Shown in pieces: positions 1 to 5,499 of a stretch of DNA of 5,499 bases (within the stretch, counting starts at the first letter, position 1; the number at the start of each line of letters is the position of its first letter). The stretch lies in NCBI GenBank assembly GCA_937889795.1, contig CALBZH010000825.1, positions 1 through 5,499 of the forward strand, written 5' to 3'. The stretch is from an uncultured Syntrophobacteraceae bacterium (GTDB lineage Bacteria; Desulfobacterota; Syntrophobacteria; Syntrophobacterales; Syntrophobacteraceae). The notes under the pieces are model-generated. The model was not told the origin of the DNA and searched no databases. It saw only the letters and a list, made by a program, of their open reading frames with translations. A program made the translations under genes and the position numbers.

Positions 1-47
1 GAGATATCCACTCGTGACTGGAGTTCAGACGTGTGCTCTTCCGATCT
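1..47 (+). other. Illumina sequencing adapter left on the contig end (not genomic)
   Basis: Bases 14-47 match, without a mismatch, the 34-base Illumina Read 2 (multiplexing) adapter as I know it; it begins GTGACTGGAGTTC and ends CTCTTCCGATCT. Bases 1-5 (GAGAT) are the last five bases of the P7 primer. Bases 6-13 (ATCCACTC) occupy the index position; their reverse complement is GAGTGGAT, which I recall as TruSeq index 23 (GAGTGG plus AT). All three adapter parts are present in the right order and spacing, so chance is not a reasonable explanation. Genomic sequence starts at about base 48. The true upstream neighbour of ricT is lost here, and an open frame that appears to begin at the GTG at base 33 lies partly in adapter. 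Confidence 0.97.
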
Positions 48-61
48 TATGCCTTGCGATC

Positions 62-69
62 AGGGAAGG
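62..69 (+). promoter_or_regulatory. Ribosome binding site of ricT
   Basis: The purine run AGGGAAGG ends five bases before the ATG at 75. It fixes the ricT start at 75, against the in-frame GTG at 33, which lies inside the adapter sequence. Confidence 0.75.
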
Positions 70-74
70 TCTAC

Positions 75-878
75 ATGGACAAAGTGATTGGGATTCGCTT
101 CCGAACAGGAGGTAAGATTTATTACTTCTCCCCGGGAGAGCATGTTGTCAAGAAGGGAGACTATGCCGTTGTCCAGACCGAGCAAGGTACCGGATTGGGC
201 TATGTCGCCGAAATTGGATATCCGGCCGACTGCTGCCGCCACCTGTCCGAAATCAAGACGATCGAACGGCTCGCAACGGCCGATGAGATCGAAAAGTTGA
301 GGGTCAACGCTGACTTCGAAAGAGAAGCCAAGTCCTACTGCCTGGACAGGATTCAGGCGCACGGCCTTGCCATGAACCTGGTCGACGTCGAGTATTTTTT
401 CGATGGCAGCAAAGTGATCTTTTATTTCACCGCCGAAGGGCGCGTCGATTTCCGCGAGCTGCTGAAAGACTTGGTGCGAAGGCTGAGAACTCGCGTCGAG
501 CTGCGGCAGATCGGGATTCGAAACCAGGCGAAGATGGTGGGCGGCCTTGGCGGCTGCGGCAGACCCTTGTGCTGCAGCACGTTTCTCAAGAATTTCCACG
601 CGGTCTCCATTAAGATGGCCAAGGAGCAAAACCTGAGCCTCAACCCCAGCAAGATTTCTGGAGCGTGCGGCCGCCTGATGTGCTGCCTTCAATACGAGTA
701 CGAAACCTACCGTGAATTGAAGAAGGACATGCCCAAGATCGGCAAGAAGATAGAACTGCCCGAAGGACGCGGGAAAGTGATTCGCCAGAATGTCTTGGAA
801 AGGACGATCACGGTCCTGATGGAAGACGGTCGGGAGGTCGAAAAGCGCTTCGACCCCATCGAAAAGGGAGCCTCATGA
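75..878 (+). CDS. ricT: RicT/YaaT-family protein (PSP1 C-terminal domain), RNA-processing regulator
   Basis: This 267-residue protein belongs to the PSP1/YaaT family. The diagnostic core is intact: GGLGGCGRPLCCSTFL at residues 156-171, then VSIKMAKEQNLSLNP at 177-191, then CGRLMCC at 198-204. Clustered cysteines are C161, C166, C167, C198, C203 and C204, with a further CC pair at 53-54. In Bacillus subtilis, RicT forms an Fe-S-containing cytosolic complex with RicA and RicF that helps RNase Y mature mRNAs; these cysteine clusters are the family's likely cluster ligands. Its role in Gram-negatives is less clear, and neither ricA nor ricF is in this window. The ATG at 75 was chosen because it follows a strong ribosome binding site and homologues begin with a similar KVIGIRFR-type strand. 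The stop overlaps the metG start (ATGA), so the two are probably co-transcribed and translationally coupled. Related genomes often carry holB just upstream, but that side is cut off by the adapter. Confidence 0.93.
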   Translation: MDKVIGIRFRTGGKIYYFSPGEHVVKKGDYAVVQTEQGTGLGYVAEIGYPADCCRHLSEIKTIERLATADEIEKLRVNADFEREAKSYCLDRIQAHGLAMNLVDVEYFFDGSKVIFYFTAEGRVDFRELLKDLVRRLRTRVELRQIGIRNQAKMVGGLGGCGRPLCCSTFLKNFHAVSIKMAKEQNLSLNPSKISGACGRLMCCLQYEYETYRELKKDMPKIGKKIELPEGRGKVIRQNVLERTITVLMEDGREVEKRFDPIEKGAS

Positions 879-2800
879 CACAAGCCTTCTACATCACCAC
901 TCCGATCTACTATGTAAACGCCGAGCCGCACATCGGACATGCCTACACAACCGTCATTGCAGACGTTCTCGCTCGATTTCATCGGTTGATGGGATTCCAG
1001 ACCTTCTTCCTCACGGGCACGGACGAGCACGGAGACAAGATCGTGCAGGCAGCAAGCGACGCGGGCTTGGCTCCCAAGGAATACGTCGACCGAATCAGCC
1101 AGATTTTTCGAGACACCTGGCCCAAGCTCAACATCAGCAACGACCAGTTCATCCGGACGACGGACAACGCCCACATTCGCGTTGTACAGGAGATCCTCAA
1201 GAAGGTCCATGAGGCCGGGGACATCTATTTCAGCACCTACCGGGGACTCTATTGCGTCGGCTGCGAGCGCTTTTACACCGAGCGGGAGCTGGTGGACGGA
1301 AAATGCCCGGACCACGACAAGGAGCCGATCGAGCGCGAGGAGGCCAACTATTTTTTTCGCATGGGCAAGTACCAGCAGTGGCTCATCGATCACATTCACT
1401 CCCACCCCGATTTCATCAGGCCAGAGCGGTATCGCAACGAGGTTCTCTCCTTTTTGAAGGAGCCCCTTGAAGACCTGTGCATTTCGCGCCCGAAGGAGCG
1501 GCTCAGCTGGGGCATCACCCTCCCCTTCGACGACCGTTACGTCACCTATGTGTGGTTCGACGCGCTCATCAACTACGTCTCCGCCCTCGGATACCCGGAC
1601 GGTCCGAAGTTTTCCGAATACTGGCCCTCCGTGCAGCACCTGATCGCCAAGGACATCCTCAAGCCCCACGCCATCTACTGGCCCACCATGCTCAAATCTG
1701 CGGGCATTCCGCTCTACAACCACCTGAATGTGCATGGCTACTGGAGGATCGACGACGGCAAGATGAGCAAGAGCAAGGGGACGGTTGTACGACCCCTCGA
1801 CCTGGTCGAAGAATTCGGTCTGGACGCGTTCCGTTACTTCATGCTGCGCGAAATGGTCTTCGGCCTGGACGCAAACTTCAACATGGACGCCCTCGTTCAG
1901 CGGATCAACGCAGATCTGGCCAACGATCTTGGGAACCTGTTCAGCCGCACTCTGGCCATGACCGACAAGTACTTTGGAGGCAAGGTGCCACCCTTCGGGG
2001 CCCCGCTGGAGGATCTCGATCAGCAGTTGATGGCCAAGGTGGACGAAGCCAGGCTCCAGCTCATGGAGAACGTGCCCAAGCTCGGCTTCCACAAGGCGTT
2101 GATGGCGATCTGGGAGTGCATCAATGCCGCGAACAAGTATATTGACCAGGTGGGGCCCTGGACCCTGGCAAAGGATGCGGAAAAGGGAGCGCGCCTGCAG
2201 ACCGTGATTCGGATCCTGCTTGAAGTGAACAAGGCCGTCGCAGTCCTGGTCGCGCCAGCGATGCCCGAGACGGCGCTAAAGATGCTTCATCGTTTGGGGA
2301 TTCCCAAAGCGATCGAGGACTTGCGTCTTGACGTGGATGGAGTCTGGGGATCGTTGCAAGAGGGTGTGACCGTCAGCAAAGGGGATGCTCTGTTTCCCAG
2401 GATCGACCTGAAAGCCCCGCCCAAGACAGCCAAGACGCCTGCTCTACCCGCCCAAGCGCGAGAAAGCGCCGACGCCCCTCTCCAAATTTCCATTGACGCC
2501 TTTCGGCAAATCGACCTTCGCATCGGTCTGGTCAAACATGCCGAAGCCATTCCGAAGTCCAAAAAGCTCCTCAAGTTGATCGTGGACATCGGTGAAGAGC
2601 GCCAGGTGGTCGCCGGAATCGCAGCCAGCCATACCCCGCAAGACATCATCGGCAAGCAGGTCGTTCTGTTGGCCAATCTCCAACCGGCCAAGCTGATGGG
2701 GGTCGAATCGCACGGGATGGTTCTGGCAGTGAAAGACGGGGACACCCTGAGGCTGCTCTCTCCGGAAAAGCCCGTGACTCCCGGCTGCAGGGTTTCCTAG
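875..2800 (+). CDS. metG: Methionyl-tRNA synthetase with fused C-terminal tRNA-binding domain
   Basis: This 641-residue cytosolic class I synthetase attaches methionine to initiator and elongator tRNA-Met using ATP. The Rossmann catalytic fold carries the HIGH motif at residues 19-22 and KMSKS at 296-300, both intact. A zinc knuckle in the connective peptide has C127, C130, C144 and H147, the single-knuckle arrangement of the Thermus-type enzyme rather than the two-knuckle form of E. coli. The alpha-helical anticodon-binding domain has the family asparagine in NLFSR (about 354) and the PW pair at 428-429 that contacts the anticodon. An Ala/Pro-rich linker (about 513-537) leads to a Trbp111-like OB-fold at 538-641, with IDLRIG and the PAKLMGVESHGM segment typical of this dimerising tRNA-binding module. 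The start lies inside the ricT stop (ATGA) and has AAGGGAG four bases upstream. Length and motifs are normal for the family. Confidence 0.98.
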   Translation: MTQAFYITTPIYYVNAEPHIGHAYTTVIADVLARFHRLMGFQTFFLTGTDEHGDKIVQAASDAGLAPKEYVDRISQIFRDTWPKLNISNDQFIRTTDNAHIRVVQEILKKVHEAGDIYFSTYRGLYCVGCERFYTERELVDGKCPDHDKEPIEREEANYFFRMGKYQQWLIDHIHSHPDFIRPERYRNEVLSFLKEPLEDLCISRPKERLSWGITLPFDDRYVTYVWFDALINYVSALGYPDGPKFSEYWPSVQHLIAKDILKPHAIYWPTMLKSAGIPLYNHLNVHGYWRIDDGKMSKSKGTVVRPLDLVEEFGLDAFRYFMLREMVFGLDANFNMDALVQRINADLANDLGNLFSRTLAMTDKYFGGKVPPFGAPLEDLDQQLMAKVDEARLQLMENVPKLGFHKALMAIWECINAANKYIDQVGPWTLAKDAEKGARLQTVIRILLEVNKAVAVLVAPAMPETALKMLHRLGIPKAIEDLRLDVDGVWGSLQEGVTVSKGDALFPRIDLKAPPKTAKTPALPAQARESADAPLQISIDAFRQIDLRIGLVKHAEAIPKSKKLLKLIVDIGEERQVVAGIAASHTPQDIIGKQVVLLANLQPAKLMGVESHGMVLAVKDGDTLRLLSPEKPVTPGCRVS

Positions 2801-2816
2801 AGAATGAGCACGAACG

Positions 2817-2851
2817 CCGGTTTCCGGTGTCAGCGTTCAGGTTTCAGGGAT
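2817..2851 (+). repeat. Degenerate 7-base tandem repeat, five units
   Basis: Five consecutive 7-base units can be lined up: CCGGTTT, CCGGTGT, CAGCGTT, CAGGTTT and CAGGGAT, with a consensus near C(A/C)GGTTT. The last unit fits less well. The array starts 16 bases after the metG stop and lies wholly in the intergenic gap. The first two units also form a short hairpin stem (GCCGG 2816-2820 with CCGGT 2824-2828, one G-U pair), enclosed by GAACGC (2812-2817) and GCGTTC (2833-2838). Heptad repeats of this kind are known between genes in some bacteria; whether this one belongs to a dispersed family cannot be told from a single copy. Confidence 0.6.
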
Positions 2852-2889
2852 GGAGCAGCCGAAACGGCTCCGCATGCCCCCGTGAGATC

Positions 2890-2926
2890 GTTTCGGTCAT
2901 CCCCGAACAGCTCCGAAGCTCGAAAC
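2890..2926. terminator. Nested inverted repeat, possible bidirectional transcription end
   Basis: The arms GTTTCG (2890-2895) and CGAAAC (2921-2926) pair perfectly. Inside them lie two alternatives: TTCGG (2892-2896) with CCGAA (2903-2907), which competes with the outer stem, and AGCT (2909-2912) with AGCT (2917-2920) around a CCGA loop. Being a palindrome between converging genes, it could fold in transcripts from either strand. No T tract follows, so the terminator call is only a suggestion from position and symmetry. Confidence 0.25.
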
Positions 2927-2948
2927 CACGGCACCTCCACGGACGCGA

Positions 2949-2971
2949 GGCTCAGCCAGCCCGTTTGAGCC
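2949..2971. repeat. 6-base inverted repeat downstream of rsmB
   Basis: GGCTCA (2949-2954) and TGAGCC (2966-2971) pair across an 11-base loop. On the plus strand the stem is followed by GAAATTCTTCCT, weakly T-rich; on the minus strand no T run follows. It lies 27 bases beyond the rsmB stop and could contribute to transcript ending for either operon, but it is too short to be sure it is more than chance. Confidence 0.25.
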
Positions 2972-2998
2972 GAAATTCTTCCTCATGATTCGCCAAGG

Positions 2999-4351
2999 CT
3001 ACCGTGCCATACGCCGAAAACGCGCGCCGAAGAATCCATCCATGTTGTGGCGGTGAGGCCAGGTTCGCAGGTAGGGTCCCGCCGTCCAAAGCTCATGGCC
3101 TCCGGGCAGATAAGGAGCAGCCGGCTCCTGTTCCCACCCCGAATGGGCTTCCAGAAAGTCGGAGGCCACGCGCTCATTTTCCTCCTCGAAGAGGGTGCAG
3201 GTCGCATACACCAGAATCCCACCCGGACGAACAAATTGGGCGGCCCGATTGAGCAGCTGGCTCTGCACCTGGCTGAAACGATAGGGGTCCTTGGGGTGGC
3301 GCCGCCATTTGATGTCGGGATTGCGTCGCAGAACCCCAAAGCCGCTGCAGGGAGCATCGATCAGGACCCGATCGAACACACCGACTCCGGCTGACTCCAC
3401 TTCCACGATATCCCTCGAAAGCGTGCGAATGATCGAAACCCCCTGGCGGCGCGCGTTCTCCTCGAGCTCTTCGAGCTTCCACGCGGACCGGTCCACGGCG
3501 AGAATCTCTCCGTTGTTTTGCATGAGGATGGCCAAGTGGGTCGATTTCCCGCCAAAGCCCGCACAGAGGTCCAGGACACGGTCTCCAGGCGAGGGAGACA
3601 CCAAATGACCTATCAGCTGGGACGCCTCATCCTGGACCTGGATCCATCCATTCCGGTACGCGCCGGTTGAAGCGATGTCGAGCTTCGGGCTTACAATCTG
3701 GATGGCACCCTTGACATTGAGGGCTGCGGAAGCTTCAAGCCCCTCCTCCTTCAGCCCGTCGATCACGGCTGGCTCGGATGTCTTGAGGCCGTTGACTCGC
3801 AAAACCATAGGTGCCTGCCGGTTGTTGGCCTCGCACAGCTCTTCGGTTGCTCGAGCTCCCAGCTCCTGGATGCAGCGCCGCACGAACCAGAGCGGATGAG
3901 CATGGAGCACCGAAATGCGCTGATCCATTGCCGTTTCAGAAGACGGCCAATTCCAATCATCGCCTCGCCGAACGGCCTCCCGGAGGACTCCGTTGACAAA
4001 GCGCGCCACGTGCTGCGGCTGCGTCGCCTTGCACAGCGCCACAGCCTCGTTCACGGCGGCATGGGCCGGGATGCGATCCAAGAAAAGCAACTGGTAAAGG
4101 GCGACGCGAAGGAGAGCTCGTGTGGCGGGTGCAATCTTGTCAGATCGAACCTTGCTGAGCTGATCGACGTGCCAGTCCAGTCGACCCTGCCATCGCAAGA
4201 CGCCATAGACGAGCTCCGTCAAGAGGGCACGGTCACGCGGATCCAAGGAAGAATGCCGGCTCAACGTCGCGCGCAGGAGGCGATCCGGATAGCCGGCCTT
4301 CCGTTCCAGGTGCAGCAGAATCTGGTGGGCTAGACTTCGAGCACTGATCAT
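2999..4351 (-). CDS. rsmB: 16S rRNA (cytosine-967-C5)-methyltransferase
   Basis: This 450-residue protein has the RsmB (Sun/Fmu) architecture. An N-terminal NusB-like RNA-binding domain (about 1-130, with ARFVNGVLREAVRR at 116-129) is followed by a Rossmann methyltransferase domain. The SAM-binding loop is DLCAGFGGKSTHLA (261-274). The two catalytic cysteines of the m5C RNA methyltransferases are present: C335 in IDAPCSG (motif IV) and C385 in VYATCTLFEEEN (motif VI). Family members methylate C967 of 16S rRNA from S-adenosylmethionine, acting on free rRNA or early assembly intermediates. At about 430 residues the E. coli enzyme is similar in length. The ATG at 4351 gives the conserved family start (SARSLAHQILL), whereas an open frame continuing upstream only overlaps the preceding gene. 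The start overlaps the stop of the DUF116 gene by ATGA with no evident Shine-Dalgarno, which suggests coupled reinitiation. It is the last gene of this operon before the convergent gap. Confidence 0.95.
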   Translation of the reverse strand: MISARSLAHQILLHLERKAGYPDRLLRATLSRHSSLDPRDRALLTELVYGVLRWQGRLDWHVDQLSKVRSDKIAPATRALLRVALYQLLFLDRIPAHAAVNEAVALCKATQPQHVARFVNGVLREAVRRGDDWNWPSSETAMDQRISVLHAHPLWFVRRCIQELGARATEELCEANNRQAPMVLRVNGLKTSEPAVIDGLKEEGLEASAALNVKGAIQIVSPKLDIASTGAYRNGWIQVQDEASQLIGHLVSPSPGDRVLDLCAGFGGKSTHLAILMQNNGEILAVDRSAWKLEELEENARRQGVSIIRTLSRDIVEVESAGVGVFDRVLIDAPCSGFGVLRRNPDIKWRRHPKDPYRFSQVQSQLLNRAAQFVRPGGILVYATCTLFEEENERVASDFLEAHSGWEQEPAAPYLPGGHELWTAGPYLRTWPHRHNMDGFFGARFRRMAR

Positions 4352-5175
4352 GCTTTTTCGCGCTGGAGCAATGCGATCTCGCTGAGCACTGCCTCCACTC
4401 GGTCCATGGCCACCTGGGTGTTCAAACAAGGACCGAAGGGGCGTTCGTTGAAGATGCCGTAGACCGGAAGGGGAATGGTGTCCTGGATACCGCTGGTGAG
4501 ATCGCGCTCGCACGCAACGGCGATAATGAGGTCCGGGCGCTTCTCTTTCACGATCCGTCTGGCGAGCGTTCCTCCTGTCGCAACGGCCAAATCCACACCG
4601 TATTTCTCGGTGACCTCGAGCAGGTCCTTGATGCGACACTTGCCGCAACGCTTGCAGTTCTCGACCTTGTGGGTGATCTTGACGGAGCAATCCTTGTCTT
4701 GAAGACAATGCGGCATGAGGAGGAGTATCGAGCGAGGCGGTCGGCCGTTACGGCAATTGGCCATGACAAGCTCATTGTTGACTGCCACAAATGCATGCTG
4801 AACCTGCTCACGGCTCAGCCCCACGATCTTGCCAACCAGCACCAGCACAGGCAGCAGAAACTTTGCGGCAGGACCTCGGATCCGCCTGGACATCACGACG
4901 TCGTGCCCCAGCATCGAGGCCGCAATGAGCAAAAGCAAGGAGAGAACGATGACAGCACCCCCGACTGCCAGGATCAATCCGAGGATCCAAGGCAAATGGG
5001 AGTTAAGCCTGGTGAGTCCCCAATAAGGGATGACATAGAAGGCGCTCAAGCCGAGCAGAAACAGAACCACGGTCAACCCGAGAAGACCGATGAAGGTCAC
5101 CTTATCGGGAGATCGCAGCGGGCTCGAGCCGGAAAGCCCCGTGTTGTTTTTCATCATCTTCACGGCGAGCTTCAT
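4348..5175 (-). CDS. DUF116-family membrane protein with cytosolic cysteine-rich domain
   Basis: This 275-residue protein of unknown function resembles the DUF116 family. A short, basic N-terminus leads to a transmembrane helix (about 27-50), a short polar loop, and a second long hydrophobic stretch (about 62-90). The basic segment SRRIRGPAAK (96-105) and the positive-inside rule place the rest in the cytosol. A short hydrophobic segment follows (106-120). The soluble domain carries cysteines at 141, 157, 163, 174, 177, 180, 222 and 250. C174, C177 and C180 form CxxCxxC, the spacing of many Fe-S or zinc sites. Around 192-247 the protein alternates hydrophobic strands (VDLAVATGG, DLIIAVACE, PVYGIF) as in an alpha/beta fold. 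It sits between fmt and rsmB, overlapping each by ATGA, so it is almost certainly co-expressed with them. The start at 5175 has no clear ribosome binding site but lies in the fmt stop; Met7 or Met8 are alternatives. The metal-binding role is inference from cysteine spacing only. Confidence 0.85.
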   Translation of the reverse strand: MKLAVKMMKNNTGLSGSSPLRSPDKVTFIGLLGLTVVLFLLGLSAFYVIPYWGLTRLNSHLPWILGLILAVGGAVIVLSLLLLIAASMLGHDVVMSRRIRGPAAKFLLPVLVLVGKIVGLSREQVQHAFVAVNNELVMANCRNGRPPRSILLLMPHCLQDKDCSVKITHKVENCKRCGKCRIKDLLEVTEKYGVDLAVATGGTLARRIVKEKRPDLIIAVACERDLTSGIQDTIPLPVYGIFNERPFGPCLNTQVAMDRVEAVLSEIALLQREKA

Positions 5176-5499
5176 TCAAGATAAGTGTCGCGATTGATGG
5201 AGTGGCCTCTCAAAAACGCGCCAGCCGAAATCCTTCGCTGTCCTTCCAGCTGCACCTCCCCAATGCTGAGTGCAATTCCGTCGCCCGCCAAGACAATCAA
5301 CCCTTGCTCACCGGCCCCAAGCACCCCCCCTGCCTGCCCCTCTTGTCTCAAGAAGCTCAACGCAGCCCCGAAGCACTTGATCCTGCGGCCGCCAAGATAG
5401 CCAAACGCCCCCGGTATGGGGTCAAAAGCCCGAATGGTGTTGACAATTTGCGCGGCGGGAAGGCTCCAATCGATCCTCAGCTCGTCTTTCATGATCGGG
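5172..5499 (-). CDS. fmt: Methionyl-tRNA formyltransferase, C-terminal part (cut by window edge)
   Basis: Only the last 108 residues are in the window; the frame runs open to base 5499. They match the C-terminal OB-fold domain of Fmt: RIDWSLPAAQIVNTIRAFDP is the hallmark junction of this domain, followed by IPGAF, a GGRRIKCFGA strand, and the closing AGDGIALSIGEVQLEGQRRISAGAFLRG stretch. The full enzyme, about 310-320 residues, transfers a formyl group from 10-formyltetrahydrofolate to the methionine on initiator tRNA in the cytosol; this domain grips the tRNA. The N-terminal catalytic domain, with its formyl-folate site, lies beyond the window. An ATG at 5492 is an internal methionine, not the start. 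The stop TGA (5174-5172) overlaps the DUF116 start as ATGA. In many bacteria def (peptide deformylase) precedes fmt; it is not visible here. Confidence 0.93.
   Translation of the reverse strand, partial: PIMKDELRIDWSLPAAQIVNTIRAFDPIPGAFGYLGGRRIKCFGAALSFLRQEGQAGGVLGAGEQGLIVLAGDGIALSIGEVQLEGQRRISAGAFLRGHSINRDTYLE

Larger units (their letters stand above)
2801..2998. other. Convergent intergenic region between metG and rsmB
   Basis: These 198 bases separate the 3' ends of two converging operons. I see no credible coding sequence and no RNA gene. The region holds a degenerate heptad repeat (2817-2851), a small hairpin AGCCG/AAA/CGGCT (2857-2869), a nested inverted repeat (2890-2926) and a further 6-base inverted repeat (2949-2971). 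None is followed by a clear T tract on either strand, so no canonical intrinsic terminator can be named. Transcription from both sides presumably ends here, either Rho-dependently or at these hairpins. Confidence 0.7.

Noticed and set aside
33..74. In-frame GTG start for RicT at base 33
   Set aside because: The GTG and the next four codons are adapter sequence; a good ribosome binding site precedes the ATG at 75.
48..115. Possible 3' tail of an upstream gene overlapping ricT, in the frame ending TGA at 85-87 or the frame ending TAA at 113-115
   Set aside because: Too few genomic codons survive after the adapter to recognise a protein; holB would be expected by gene order but nothing in these residues supports it.
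1351..1357. T7 run in metG and C7 run in fmt (5324-5330) as possible frameshift or slippage sites
   Set aside because: Both reading frames continue with conserved family sequence on either side, so there is no sign of a sequencing error or programmed shift.
707..2092. A 461-codon open frame on the minus strand opposite ricT and metG
   Set aside because: It lies antisense to two well-conserved genes. Its translation has no recognisable domain and looks like the reverse complement of high-GC coding sequence; such shadow frames are common.
1477..2145. A 222-codon plus-strand open frame inside metG
   Set aside because: It is a shifted-frame shadow within the intact synthetase gene, rich in Arg, Pro and Gln and without any recognisable motif.
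2801..2998. Small RNA or tRNA gene in the convergent gap
   Set aside because: No tRNA cloverleaf, CCA end or promoter elements could be seen; the inverted repeats are too short to support a named RNA.
4352..4708. Upstream in-frame extension of rsmB by 119 codons
   Set aside because: It overlaps the DUF116 coding sequence in another frame, reads as low-complexity arginine- and glycine-rich shadow protein, and RsmB homologues begin at the ATG at 4351.

Overview
The window looks like a bacterial contig, roughly 58-60% GC by eye, with dense, tightly coupled genes and no mobile element, RNA gene or CRISPR array. Three things suggest a deltaproteobacterial-type Gram-negative (Desulfobacterota, for example the Syntrophobacter group): a RicT/PSP1 gene joined to metG, a DUF116 membrane protein set between fmt and rsmB, and the overall gene style. 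This placement is inferred from remembered gene order and was not tested by a search.

Layout. Bases 1-47 are not genomic. They match the Illumina P7/index/Read 2 adapter, so the real sequence starts near base 48. On the plus strand, ricT (75-878) overlaps metG (875-2800) by ATGA. A 198-base gap (2801-2998) between convergent genes holds a degenerate 7-base tandem repeat and several inverted repeats. On the minus strand, reading right to left, come the 3' part of fmt (5499-5172, cut by the window edge), a DUF116 membrane protein (5175-4348) and rsmB (4351-2999). Both junctions in this second group are also ATGA overlaps.

How the genes fit together. MetG charges tRNA with methionine and Fmt formylates the initiator Met-tRNA. 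RsmB makes m5C967 in 16S rRNA, close to where the initiator tRNA sits in the P site. RicT belongs to a family that, in Bacillus, works with RNase Y in RNA processing. The window is therefore two converging operons centred on starting translation and on RNA maturation. The DUF116 protein is the only product without a known role. It has a two-helix membrane anchor and a cytosolic cysteine-rich domain that could hold a metal or Fe-S centre, and it is the best candidate here for undescribed biology.

Otherwise the region is ordinary housekeeping sequence. I saw no frameshift or disrupted gene, apart from the truncation of fmt at the window edge and the adapter at the left edge. No promoter is visible, because both operons begin outside the window.
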